Shown here: positions 45,241 through 55,750 of the stretch, piece by piece
How the letters are laid out: each line of letters starts with the position of its first letter
Position numbering within the stretch: the stretch's first letter is position 1
NCBI RefSeq assembly: GCF_950295315.1
Contig: NC_080164.1
Coordinates: 14,190,427-14,254,426 of the forward strand
Source: Erinaceus europaeus
Lineage: Eukaryota > Chordata > Mammalia > Eulipotyphla > Erinaceidae
Direction: 5' to 3'
DNA: 64,000 bases
Notes under the pieces: model-generated
What the model was told of the DNA's origin: nothing
Seen by the model: only the letters and a program-made list of their open reading frames with translations
Databases searched by the model: none
Program-made: the position numbers and the translations under genes

Positions 45241-46849
45241 CAACAAAAATTATACACACACACTCACTAAACAAACACATTCTTTCTTCTACACTGTCTT
45301 ACTATCATTCATAAAAGCTCTACCCCATTATAGATAGCATTTGATGTATGTCATTCCTTTCTGGTTAGAAAGAATAGGGGTTTTCTTGGGCACAGGCAAA
45401 ACTGGTTTATTCTCACTATAAGGGGCTAACCGGAGGGCAAATCCTACCAACTAGTAAGTGTCAGGGTTCCATATCCAGTTTGAAATAAAAATAAATATTT
45501 AAGGCAATTCTTAAAGTAGGCAGATAGTTCTACGATTGTCTGAAAACACTAAGGGGAGGGAGTTCTACAAGTACACGCATTAACTGGTAAAGAAAATTAG
45601 GGAAGTCAGAACTCCAGTGGGAAAAGGTAATAGCCATGATAAAAAGAATTTGGGCTGTGAATTTTTTAAAAAATGGTTAAGTCTTGGTTATGTCACTTCC
45701 CAAAGAACCTCAGTTCCCTCAATTATAAAATTGTAATAGCAACAACAGTTAAAGCCTTTGCAAAGTTATTGAAAGGATCAAATGAATAAAACTACGTGTT
45801 GTGGCTACATACTATACACATAAAAAATATAGAGGGCCCTATTGTCACAAAAGGAATAAAAAAAAGGAGGGGGTAGATAAATAGATATTTTCACACTTGT
45901 GGGCAGGAGAGATGTATTGCCAGATCATCCTTCCCAGTCACAGATGAGGTAATGGTTCCAAAGGAATATGTTTGGACCCAAAAGTACAGATTTCACAGCA
46001 AGGACACAACATTAAAATTTGAATCATTCAAATAAAATTAAAAAAAAAACAACAATAAAAAAAGAAATATGACTAGAAAACACCAAAGCTGTTCAAACAT
46101 GGAGTCTGAACTTTATAAGCAGGCAGCCAGTAAAGAGTTCATGTGTTCATCCACACACTACATTATCCCAGGATAAAGAACAGAGCCAAAAAAAACTTCG
46201 TCTACAGTATTATAGTAGATTCCAAATGGAAAATTCCTTTCTTGTCATCACAAACCATGCTCCCACAACGACACAATATAATACACATAGAGTGAGAAAT
46301 TTTCCACTGGGAGCAGAGAAAAAAAAAAGTCCTTATGAAGAAAGAACTAATTTAAATTGCATAAGAACTGCTTAACTTCAAACAGTATCTTGGTCACAAG
46401 TGTTTCCAAAATGTGAGGATAAATGAAATTTCCAGGTTCCTTAGCCGCCTCTTTCGATAAGCTAGCCTCAATAGGAAAATGCCAACAGTGATTGCTATTG
46501 GCTGGTCTACACCAATATAATTTTTGAGAGCAGGGTTTATCCTGGAATAAAAATAGTCTTGTATGGATATGTCAATAAGGTAACTTTTAGTCCTCTTCTT
46601 AAATTGAAGAGTAAGAGATCACACAGATCAATACTAATAAAAGGACATATACAAATTGATCACTAATTTCATCCAAAAGTCACCAGATGTTTGCTGATGA
46701 CATCAGTAGTTATCACATGGATTAAAAATTTACAGGCTAGGGGTAATATTCATCCATGCCTTTGCTTTTTTTCCTTCCAAAAAAAGATGTCAATATTTTT
46801 TTCTTTTAGCCAGTTCAACTTCACTGTTTGCACACTACTGAAACAAGAC

Positions 46850-47046
46850 CTCTTCAATATCCACCGGTTTGCTGAAGATGTTAAAGCGTTTATCTGTGGC
46901 CAGCCTCTTGGTTACATCCCTGAGAAACAACCGCAACTCTCTTAAAGTATTTTCCTCCTGGTCCTCCATTCGATTCTTTTCGGATTCTGATAATTGACGA
47001 GGTGGAGATGGTAGTGCAAGAGGAAGCACTTCCATAGCACAAAGAC
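46850..47046 (-). CDS. ATAD2B: ATAD2B exon, linker and start of bromodomain
   Basis: This 197-nt exon supplies two bases of a split Gly codon and 65 further residues, from LCAMEVLPLALPSPPRQL to FSKPVDIEE. The first part is a Pro-rich linker and an acidic helix (SESEKNRMEDQEENTLRELR). RELRLFLRDVTKRLATDKRF is helix Z of the bromodomain, and RFNIFSKPVD holds the N-I-F shelf of the acetyl-lysine pocket. The exon ends GAAGAG and is followed by GTCTTG, an unusually weak donor. The next exon restores the frame with VSDYLEVIKEP, which supports this boundary. Confidence 0.95.
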
Positions 47047-47204
47047 CTAGAGAAAATAGAAGAAAACTGTTGACAGTTCTGTATAGGAAGGTCAGGACCT
47101 CAATTACTTTCCTAGCATTCACTCTCTTTCAAGAGAATTACCAGTATATGTGAATCCGGCGACAACATCAAGTTGGCAACTGGCACAACAGCTCAACTAT
47201 TAGC

Positions 47205-47990
47205 AGAGACTAGGATTTGCAAATTCAACAAGTCAAAATTTTCTGCAGCCCTTTAAGCCAATGCAGCTTCCATCCCGATGGGGCATGGTGTAAAACAGCT
47301 GCCGACAGCAGCCTCCTAGGTTGCATATGCAGCCTGTGGTCTGCACAGGTGGCTCTAATGGACACTGGAGATGGTCCTTCCCACTCAACACTCACGTTGT
47401 GCCTAACCACCGGCTGTTCCTAATCTGAGGCTTCGGAAAGGCAGGTGGAGTGCCTGTGGAAAGCCCCAAGGCATGGTGGCCAGGGTGCACACAGGCCGGC
47501 TCATCATGTGCACTGGGACCCTGCAAGGGGCCAAATTCAAGTTCCTTGGCAGCCAGAAAATTCCTATCTTTAAAAAGTGGGGTTTCTGGGAGTCGGGCGG
47601 TGGCACAAAGCGCAAGGACCAGAGTAAAGATCCCGGTTCGAGCCCCTGGCTCCCCACCTGCAGGGGAGTCGCTTCACAAGTGTTGAAGCAAGTCTATCTT
47701 TCTCTCCCCATCTTCCCCTTCTCTCTCCATTTCTCTATCTCCTACACAACAACGACATCAATAATCACAACAATGTTAAGCAACAAGGCCAACAAAAGGG
47801 AAAATAAATAAATTAAAAAATTTAAAAAATAAAAAAAACTGGGGTTTCATCAAGTTTAGTGCAGAGGAATGGTAGACCTAGTGGCTATACCCCTAACCAT
47901 GGTCTCCTGGACAAGTGGCAGGCCCTGAACTCCTGAGAGCCTCAGAAATACCCTTTCTTAAATCACAATAAATCTACATCCCACGTATTA
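47205..47990 (+). pseudogene. RPL10 pseudogene: RPL10 processed pseudogene
   Basis: Ribosomal protein L10 is a large-subunit protein. The plus strand at 47453-47586 reads [14 protein letters not shown], then [11 protein letters not shown] and FKKWGF, matching the L10 C-terminal half, with about 40 nt missing between the two parts. After a SINE (47587-47839) it resumes with IKFSAEEW and ends DKWQALNS plus stop near 47925. A short 3'UTR with AATAAA and a long A tail (47991-48005) shows retroposition of a spliced mRNA. The 5' part (47205-47440) is badly worn and its start is approximate. Several stops make it non-functional. It lies 160 bp from the 46850-47046 ATAD2B exon. Confidence 0.82.
47587..47839 (+). 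mobile_element. SINE type A inside RPL10 pseudogene
   Basis: Duplication TGGGGTTTC at 47578-47586 and 47840-47848 comes from the L10 codons for Trp-Gly-Phe. The SINE head lacks the part between the A-box and the CAAAGCGCAAGG motif. Confidence 0.93.
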
Positions 47991-48014
47991 AAAAAAAAAA
48001 AAAAAGGCAGAATT

Positions 48015-48225
48015 TGAAATGGGTGGCTTGGGAGATGGCATAGTGGATAATGTGAGAGAGATCTATAAGAGTGAGGTGCCAAATAAGCCCAGGTGTCATG
48101 TGTGACAGAGTGATGCTCTGGTCTCTCCTCTCTCCTCTCCTTTCCTCTCCTCTCTCTCTCTCTCTCTCCCTCCCTCTCTCTCTCTCACACTTTCACTGAT
48201 TAATTAATAAACCATAAAAGAAAAA
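48015..48225 (+). mobile_element. SINE type C
   Basis: GGGTGGCTTGGGAGATGGCA head, CAGAGTGATGCTCTGGTCTC, then an expanded CT tract (48122-48187) and TTAATTAATAAACC. Confidence 0.85.
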
Positions 48226-48298
48226 ATAAATAAAGGAAACCAAAAGTACATTAGGGAATAGCTTTACTTTGCAAAATAAATTGTAACAGAATTTCTTT

Positions 48299-48655
48299 CT
48301 ATTTATTTCTTTATTTATTTATTGGCTTCCAGGGTTATCCCAGCGCTGGGGCTCGGTGCCTGCACTACAAATCCACTGCTCCTGGAGACCATTTTCCCCA
48401 TTTTGATGCCCTTGTTGTTGTCGTTATTATTATTGTTATCATTGCTGTTGTTGTTGTTAGATAGGACAAAGAGAAATTAAGAGAGAAGGGGAGACAGAGA
48501 AACACAGACACCTGCAGACCTGCTTCGCCGCCCATGAAGCGACTGCCCTGCAGGTGCGGAGCTGGAGGCTTGAACCGACAGCCTTACGCTGGTCCCTGCG
48601 CTTCATGCCACGTGTGCTTTGCCTACTGTGCTACTTATTACTGCCTGACCCCCCA
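48299..48655 (-). mobile_element. SINE type A, antisense, with 15-bp TSD
   Basis: Duplication TAACAGAATTTCTTT at 48284-48298 and 48656-48670. Confidence 0.95.
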
Positions 48656-48899
48656 TAACAGAATTTCTTTAAAGGGAACATAAAGTGCTTTTAAATAATC
48701 AAATTTAAGTATACTTTACGTATGATCTAGGAGGTGTATTTCAAATCAATGTAAGTATTCCAGGATACACTGTACTCTTGTTTTTACTCCTGTCAACCTC
48801 GTTTAAAAAACTGCTTCTCAAAAGGGAGGGTGTGTCTCATATGCATTAGAGTTAAAAGGGTAAATAACAATCCTTGATCCTCCCCGAAAACAATTCTGA

Positions 48900-49020
48900 C
48901 TTGAGGGTATAGGAAATAGCATAATGGTTATACAAAAAGGCTTTTAAGCCTGAGGCTTCAGGTTCAATAACCAGCACCACCTTGAGTAAGAGCTGAGCAG
49001 GGATCTGGTTTAAAAATAAA
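48900..49020 (+). mobile_element. SINE type D
   Basis: GGGTATAGGAAATAGCATAA head, CAGGTTCAATAACCAGCACC, ATAAATATA tail. Confidence 0.85.
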
Positions 49021-49094
49021 TATAGGCAGATATATAATCGACTTTTTCTTTGTTTTGCTTTGGTGTCTTGGTCTTATTAAAGATGACATTTTCT

Positions 49095-49210
49095 GTCTCT
49101 CTTTTTCACCAGAGCACAGCTCAGCTCTAGCTTATGGTGGTGCAGAGGTTGAACCTAGGACCTCAGGCAAGAGAGTCTGTTTGCATAACCATTATGTTAT
49201 CTCCCCTTAG
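49095..49210 (-). mobile_element. SINE type D, antisense
   Basis: CACCAGAGCACAGCTCAGCT, GGTTGAACCTAGGACCTCAG and ATAACCATTATGTTATCTCC. With the copy at 48900 it forms an inverted pair 75 bp apart. Confidence 0.88.
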
Positions 49211-49440
49211 CAGAGCACCCCCCCCCCCAAAAAAAAGAAGAAAGAACAACTCCTAGACATTTTTTTCTCTCCACTCATATTTTTAGTAAACACAGTAGGG
49301 GCAGTGAATGGTACCTGCAAGGATCCAAAAGACACAAAGAAGATGGAAGGCCCAGTCTGAAATGCTCTCTGTAAAATCTATGGAAATGCTCAACTATCAT
49401 AAAAGAAACAAACAAATATTCTTAAAAGTATTAGCTTTCC

Positions 49441-49627
49441 AGGCTAGGGGAGAGAGCATAATGGTCATGCAAAAGCGCCGTTCCTGAGAATGACAGGTCT
49501 CAGGTTCGATCCCTGGCGACATCATAAGCCAAAAGCCGAGCACTGCCATGACGCCACTCTCTCCCATTTGCATTAAAAATAAGCAAGTAAAGAAATAATT
49601 TAGGTTGGGTTTGTTTTTTTTTTTTTT
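49441..49627 (+). mobile_element. SINE type D, shared target site
   Basis: AGGCTAGGGGAGAGAGCATA head and GGTTCGATCCCTGGCGACAT. It is bounded by AAAGTATTAGCTTTCC (49425-49440) and AAAGTATTGGTTTTCC (49628-49643). Confidence 0.87.
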
Positions 49628-49643
49628 AAAGTATTGGTTTTCC

Positions 49644-49813
49644 TGCAGCCTGGGAGGTTGGCACAGCGGATAGAGCACTGGACTCTCGAGCACGAGGTCC
49701 CAGGTTGAAACCTCTACATTGCATGTGCAAGGAGGATGCTCTGGTTCTCTCCTCCTTTCTTTCCCATGCTCTAATAAATAATTAAACAAGGAATCCTTAA
49801 AAAAAAAAAAAAA
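49644..49813 (+). mobile_element. SINE type C, shared target site
   Basis: GCCTGGGAGGTTGGCACAGC head to a 17-A tail. A third copy of the site, AAAGTTTTAGCTTTCC, follows at 49814-49829. Confidence 0.88.
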
Positions 49814-50494
49814 AAAGTTTTAGCTTTCCTAATCATAATGTTCTCTAATTCCTTCAAAGATTTTCATGGTGTAACACTGAAGCTCAGGTCTAAAATTCTA
49901 GAGATTCCTGTTGATCTCTAAGTAGGCCTTAAGATGAAAAATGAAAGTCAAGAGAAGCAATTCAAAAAGAAAAATGCTAATCTATAGCATAGAAATTTCA
50001 AAATGTGGGGCAGTAAAATATATCTAGGAGCACGCAAGATGTCTTATTAAAATGACTCACTTGCACTGTGAAATATTTTAAGTACTGTTATTTAAGTTAA
50101 TAAGAAGCAACAACCAAGAGTCAGAAAGTTCAACTTCTGTGTTGAATTTCCCAAAGTTGGGGAGAAGTGGGAGACCTACAGCTAACCATTGGATAGGTGA
50201 CCACTTTCTAAAACACTGAAAAAATGTGATAAGGAATCACTCAAGGGCAAGAAAATTATTAAAAATAGAAAAGAACATACACATGGAAAGCTGAGGACTT
50301 GGCAAGGGTAAGAGATATAGTTAAGGTCCTTTTAGAACATCTATGAGAAGTATAAGAGAACCAGGAAAGAGAGAGAGAAGATATCTACCAGTAATGGCAA
50401 AATACCTCGCTTGCTTTATCCTGAGCACAGCCTAAATTCAAGCTTGGATCCAACCTCACTGGAGGAAGCTTTGAAGCCAAGGTGTGTCTTTCTG

Positions 50495-50756
50495 TCTATC
50501 TGTTTTTGTTTATTTGTTTGTTTGTTTATTCCTTTTTGTTGCCCTTGTTTTACTGTTGTTGTTATTGATGTTGTCTTGTTGGATAGGACAAAGAGAAATG
50601 GAGAGAGGAGGGGAAGACGCCTGCAGACCTGCTTCACCGCCTATGAAGCAACCTCCCTGCAGGGGGGGAGTTGGGGGCTTGAACCTGGATCCTTAGGCTG
50701 GTCCTTGCGCTTTGCACCATATAAGCTTAACCCGTTGCACTACTACCCGACTCCCA
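50495..50756 (-). mobile_element. SINE type A, antisense
   Basis: TTTGTTTGTTTGTTTATTCC start, shortened GA-rich centre, GTTGCACTACTACCCGACTC end. Confidence 0.9.
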
Positions 50757-50769
50757 GGTAATCTTTGCT

Positions 50770-50965
50770 TTTCCTTTTTTTTTTTTTTTTTCTTTTTTAA
50801 CCAGAGCACTACTCAGCTGTGGCTTATGGTGATGCAGGGGGTTTGAACCTGCTTTAGCTGCTAGAGCTTTAGGCATGAGGGTCTGTTTGCATGACCATTA
50901 TGCTATCTCCCCTGCTCTATCTGTTTCTCTATCTGGTAAAGTCAGCCTGGAGCAGTAAAGTCCAG
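50770..50965 (-). mobile_element. SINE type D, antisense
   Basis: Poly-T, CCAGAGCACTACTCAGCTGT, GTTTGAACCTGC, CATGACCATTATGCTATCTC, directly followed by a microsatellite. Confidence 0.85.
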
Positions 50966-50974
50966 TGATAAAAA

Positions 50975-51060
50975 AGAAGGAAGGAAGGAAGGAAGGAAGG
51001 AAGGGAGGGAGGGAGGGAGGGAGGGGGGAAGGGGGGAAGGGGGAAGGGGGGGAGGAAGGA
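50975..51060 (+). repeat. GGAA/GGGA/GGGGAA microsatellite
   Basis: Seven or so GGAA units pass into GGGA and then G-richer units. Confidence 0.95.
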
Positions 51061-51349
51061 ATTTTACCAAACAGATTTAATTTTCTAGATTAAGCTGGAT
51101 GAAATTAAGCAGAGTACTCTTACCTTTCAAGCACCTTAAGGAAAAAGAAACTTTCATTTGAATCATTTTTAATGCAAACCTTACTTAAGTCAAAAACTCC
51201 AGCAAATATGGCAAATGGAGGCCTCTCTAAGAGTAGAGTGTAGAGTCCAAGGAATGGTTAAAACTAAAACAGATGATTTGCAGTGATAGATTTCCCAAAG
51301 CATACCTAACATAATAGGGACTCAAATGTTTGGAAAATTAAGTAAGCCA

Positions 51350-51555
51350 TCAAAAGTGGTGAAGCAGGTCTGCAGGGGTCTATTTTTCTCTCTAGCTCCC
51401 TATCACGCCTTACCCTCTCAATTTCTTTCTGCGCTATCAAGTAAAAAAAATAAGAAATAATTTTTTTTAAAAAAAAGGAAAAAAATAGCCACCAAGAGCA
51501 ATGGATTCACAGTGCTGGCATCAAGACCCAGCAATAACCCTGGAGGCAAATAAAG
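51350..51555 (+). mobile_element. 3' part of a worn SINE
   Basis: GTGGTGAAGCAGGTCTGCAG, CT-rich part, then CAATGGATTCACAGTGCTGG and AACCCTGGAGGCAAAT, with an internal A-rich tract. Confidence 0.75.
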
Positions 51556-51772
51556 AAATAAGTGTGCAGGTGGCACAAAGCGTAAGGACCCCGGTTTGAG
51601 CCCCCAGCTCCCCACCTGCAGGCAGGTTAAGCAGGTCTGCAGGTGTCTGTCTTTCTCTCCCCGTCTTCCCATCCTCTCTCCATTTCTCTCTGTCCTATCC
51701 AACAACTACGACATCAGTAATGACTACAACAACAAAAAAAAGCAAGGGCAACAAAAGGGAATAAATATTTAA
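51556..51772 (+). mobile_element. SINE type A, 5' truncated
   Basis: Starts GCAGGTGGCACAAAGCGTAA; ends in AATAAATATTTAATATATAT, a short TA repeat (51773-51792). Confidence 0.88.
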
Positions 51773-52051
51773 TATATATATATATATATATACAGCCCAT
51801 TAAACTTGCTCTGGTCTGGTAAGCCTCACATGTATATATAAAGCATGAAGCTATATTCCTTGGGTTTATATTAATACTATAAGCCAAAAGTGAATTCAAG
51901 AAGTTATTAAGTAAAAATCAAGGTAAATGGAGTCTGAAAAAACTATCCTCACTTCCATGAAGAAATGGTGGTTAAAAGAGCACCTTTCTAAGAGAAGGTG
52001 CTTAACCAAGTCCCCTGTACCTGGCTTCTGAAAGGCTTTGAGAGACTTTAC

Positions 52052-52187
52052 CAGGGTGTTTCCTTCGTGGTGGAGCCATTGACGCCTGATGGAGGATCAA
52101 TTCTTGGAAGAATTTTCTTCTATCTTCTTCAATAGGCCTCTGAATATACAAGACTTCTTCATACTGGATTCTGAAGATACATTTAAC
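52052..52187 (-). CDS. ATAD2B: ATAD2B exon, end of ATPase-like region
   Basis: This 136-nt exon encodes 45 residues plus one base, starting VKCIFRIQYEEVLYIQRP and ending SMAPPRRKHP. It joins the preceding exon in phase 0 and leaves in phase 1, completed by GT of the next exon to give Gly. The RPIEEDRRKFFQELI stretch resembles the small helical lid that closes an AAA+ module. The acceptor is TAG before GTTAAAT and the donor is GTAAAG. Confidence 0.95.
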
Positions 52188-52449
52188 CTACAACATACAT
52201 GGGCATTAAATAAGAGGAAATGGTGCAGCTGACTTGTCTGAAAGTCAGACAGTCTACTATACCACCATCCAATCCCTCAATGAGAGCTCTTCTGATTCTC
52301 CTCAACAGAAATAACTTATAACTCTTGTATATTTAAATTACATTTTCCGAGAAAAGAGAAATTTGATGATCCTTTGAAAAACATGTGGAGTTGGTAGGGG
52401 TCTGTGAGCCATACTTTTGATAACAGATGGTTTAGAATAGCAGTTTCCA

Positions 52450-52773
52450 GGGGCCGGGCAGTGGCACACCCAACTGAGCACACACGTTATCATGAGCAAA
52501 GGCCATGGTTCAAGTTCCCAGTTTCCATCTGCAGGGGAGAAGCTTTAAAAACAGTAGTGTTGCAAGTGTCTCCTTCCTTTCTCTCTCTCTTTCTCTGTCT
52601 CTCTGTCTCTGTCTCTCTCTCCCTCCCTCCCTTCCCGTCCCCAACTATAGGGAGCAAATGTCACAAACAAGTGGTAAAGCAGTACTGCAGGTCTCGGTGC
52701 CTCTCTCTCTCCCTCTCCCTCTTCCTCTCCCTCTCCCTCTCTCTCTCTCCCTCTCTCTCTCTCTCCCTTTTTC

Positions 52774-52804
<31 letters not shown>

Positions 52805-52880
52805 CCCTCTGTCTCTCTCTCTCTCCCCCCCATCTCATAATTTCTTCTTATCCTATCAAATAAAAAGAAAAAAAAAAAAA
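52450..52880 (+). mobile_element. SINE type B with expanded CT tract
   Basis: GGGCCGGGCAGTGGCACACC head. The middle holds two CT-rich blocks (52568-52635 and 52695-52830), the second after a repeat of the AAAGCAGTACTGCAGGT segment. The pure CT tract explains the Ser/Leu-rich and Arg/Glu-rich open frames here. Confidence 0.88.
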
Positions 52881-53072
52881 ACAAGCATTCTAATGTCAAA
52901 GCTGAAACAAGTGGAAAAACTTGGAGATAAAGGAAAATTCCCCAGGAATAACCAACCGGTATAAAACGTGATAAAATCAGCGTTCTGGGAGAATTCTCAT
53001 GATTTTCACTCACAAAAGTGAATATCCACAATAGCTTTAGCAGATACTTGATCAAATAGAAAAAGTACAGAG

Positions 53073-53354
53073 GGGAGTCAGGCGGTAGCGCAGCAGGTTA
53101 AGCGCAGGTGGCGCAAAGCACAAGGACTGGCATAAGGATGCCGGTTCGAGCCCACGGCTCCCCACCTGCAGGGGAGTCAATTCACAGGCAGTGAAGCAGG
53201 TCTGCAGGTGTCTGTCTTTCTCTCCCCCTCTCTGTCTTCCTTTCCTCTCTCCATTTCTCTCTGTCCTATCCAACAACGATGACATCAATAATTACAACAA
53301 GGGCAACAAAAGGGAATAAGTAAATAAATAAAAATTATAAAAAAAATAAAAATA
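53073..53354 (+). mobile_element. SINE type A with 12-bp TSD
   Basis: Duplication AAAAGTACAGAG at 53061-53072 and 53355-53366. Confidence 0.94.
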
Positions 53355-54289
53355 AAAAGTACAGAGAACTATGAGAGGCCACATGATAGAGAACCCAGCT
53401 CAGAAAAAAGAGAAAAAATTACTAGCCTACAAATAATAGCAGATTCTGAATAATCAAAAAGAAATTAACCTCCATTTAATAAGTCTTAATACATTTATAA
53501 TTCTTTTAAATCTACTTTGGCAAGACAGCTAACAAAAGTTAAAATTGAACCAGAATCGGTAAACAAATATCTTAAGCATACATTCTTCATAGTCACAATT
53601 TGTACTACTATTTTTAAACATGCAAATCTGATTATGCTGCCTGCATGAACAAAATGTTTACAAGTATTTCTACAGAGATGACTTTAAAATTTAGTAAATT
53701 TAAGATGTCAAAACAATTATTACAAAATTAAGTTATTCACAGTCAATTGATCTACTACCCTTTTTTTTTTTCCTTGAAACAGCTGTGAGTTTATCACTGA
53801 TTCTAATTCTAATAGAGTAGATTGATTTGGGGTTTGATTCCATGGCTACATAAATTCTCCCATGTGACAGTTATGCACACACAGTATTCACAATATTTGG
53901 CTTTAACACAAGGATAACAGTGAAGCAAGTGAAAGGTCCTGTCTCACCAAAGCATTTAACATGAAAAGACTGATTATAATGAAAATGATGATACAGCTAA
54001 GATCACCTCCATAGGTATACATTAGACCTTATCTCAATCTGCACAGCATGAAAAAAAAAAAAAATATATATATATATATATAATAAAATCACCAAACTAA
54101 AAATAACCCCTGAAACTTAAAATGTTAAGTAAATTATTTAAGACCATACTACTAATAATTGATACAACTACAGCATGAAGTTGAACAGACCATGACCATA
54201 ATTTGACAGTAATTAAAATGTGTCAATTTACAAGATTAACCATTTTTTTAAAGGCATCATTTAAGAAGAATCTATGAGCAGAGTAATAC

Positions 54290-54475
54290 CTCTTCAGGCA
54301 GTTCGCTGTACATGGTTTCGGAGGTAGACAGTAAAAATATAGGGGAAAAGGATGGGATGTCTTGTAGCAGTGTCAGAAAAGTTGCTCTCACAGTTTCGCC
54401 GACAGCTTCCCACCAATCACCAATGTGAGGCATGTAAACAATACTTGGTACTGTTCTTCGAGCTTCACGGAAAAC
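54290..54475 (-). CDS. ATAD2B: ATAD2B exon, second AAA-like region
   Basis: This 186-nt exon encodes 62 residues in phase 0 at both ends, from VFREARRTVP to TMYSELPEE. It belongs to the degenerate second ATPase-like module that follows the catalytic AAA+ domain: IVYMPHIGDWW sits where a Walker B-like strand would be, and FSPIFLLSTSE resembles a sensor-1 strand. The usual DE pair of an active Walker B is absent, in keeping with an inactive second module. The acceptor is TTAG before GTTTTCC and the donor is GTATTA. No further ATAD2B exon was recognised between 54476 and the window end. Confidence 0.95.
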
Positions 54476-55394
54476 CTAATTATGGAAATAACTGTCATTA
54501 AAAATTCAAACTGATTATACTCTCAAGTCTGCCTAGGAAGCCACAAATGTGTAACATAGATCATGTCTGTAACTGTAGGGATTTTCGGCCCAACTACACA
54601 AGTTATTCAAGATATGACGCCATACATTCAGCTCCTAACTTTACCTCCTAAAAAATAAACACATTTTTCTTGGATTTGATTATTCCAGTATACGGGCCCC
54701 ACCTTTCTATCATGTAAAAAGCATAAAGCAAAACATCCTTATGAAATGTGCTGTAAGAGATAAACATGAACATACTCAGCTCTCGTGCCCAAGTGGGATC
54801 AGTGTTACAGGAGGAAGGGGGGGGCAGTTTACATTTTTGTGCGCATTGCCTGAAATCATTCAACATATGGATATCCTGGACATTTCATCCAAGAAGTTCT
54901 ACTCTAGAGTTTAAAATTAATGAACTACCTGAAGAAACATTTGTTCACTTCAAATTGCCTTAACTCGGTCTTCCCGGAGTTACAAAATACCCTTAATTCT
55001 CCAAAGTGCAATAAGCGAATTAGCAGAGTTCTGAGACATGGTGAGGACAGCCCCCCCCCCCCAAAAAAAAAAGGTTACTTCAAGAATCAGAGACTCTAAT
55101 CAGTCACACTCTGCTGACAAGCACCAGCAAGGAGCCAGCTGGCTGGTCGGATGATGCCAAGGAGAACGAGCACCTTCCAGCTCAGTGTCCCAGCAGCAGG
55201 CTCCTAGGCAAACGTACCGTCTCTTCAAGACCTTTGACAAGTTTAGGCATGACTGTGTGAGCTCAATTTAATGTGAAGATTCTGTTCCTAAAATTCTTTA
55301 CTGTCCCTTGTCAATCTAGATAAATATGCAGACACACAACCAGAATCTAATGACTTAAATGGTTAGGGTTATCAACAATTTTGTATGAAAAAAA

Positions 55395-55750
55395 AAAATT
55401 TTTTTTTCCCCTCCAGGGTTATTGCTGGGCTCCGTGCCTGCACCATGAATCCACCGCTCCTGGAGGTCATTTTTCCCTTTTTTTGTTGCCCTAGTTGTTG
55501 CAGCCTCGTTGCGATTATTATTGCCATTGTTGACGTTGCTTTGTTGTTGGATAGGACAGAGAGAAATGGAGAGAGGAGGGGAAGACAGAGAGAGAGGGGA
55601 GAGAAAGATAGACACCTGCAGACCCGCTTCACCGCCTGTGAAGTGACTCCCCTGCAGATGAGGAGCCGGGGGCTCGAACCGGGATCCTTACGCCGGTCCC
55701 TGCGCTTTGCGCTTCGTGTGCTTAACCCACTGCGCCACGGCCCGACCCCC
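55395..55750 (-). mobile_element. SINE type A, antisense (GAGGCTGCAAC subfamily)
   Basis: Poly-T then CTCCAGGGTTATTGCTGGG to CTGCGCCACGGCCCGACC. Shares the GTTGCAGCCTCGTTGCG variant with the copies at 28317 and 29118. Confidence 0.92.

Larger units (their letters stand above)
43678..46849 (-). other. ATAD2B: ATAD2B intron with weak donor
   Basis: Intron of 3.2 kb. Its donor (minus strand from 46849) is GTCTTG, matching the consensus poorly beyond GT; its acceptor TTTTTAG is good. It holds a type B SINE with a duplicated head, further tRNA-like repeats at 44600 and 45134, and otherwise unremarkable AT-rich sequence (45250-46840). Confidence 0.88.
47047..52051 (-). other. ATAD2B: ATAD2B intron with RPL10 pseudogene
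   Basis: Intron of 5.0 kb with GTAAAG donor. It carries a processed RPL10 pseudogene interrupted by a SINE, at least eight further SINEs, and a GGAA/GGGA microsatellite. No feature was seen in 49830-50490 or 51070-51350. Confidence 0.9.
52188..54289 (-). other. ATAD2B: ATAD2B intron
   Basis: Intron of 2.1 kb with GTATTA donor. It contains a type B SINE with a greatly expanded CT tract and a type A SINE with a 12-bp TSD. From 53370 to 54290 only AT-rich sequence with a TA repeat (54062-54082) is seen. Confidence 0.9.

Noticed and set aside
52404..52964. 186-codon Ser/Leu-rich open frame
   Set aside because: It is produced by the CT-rich tract of a type B SINE.
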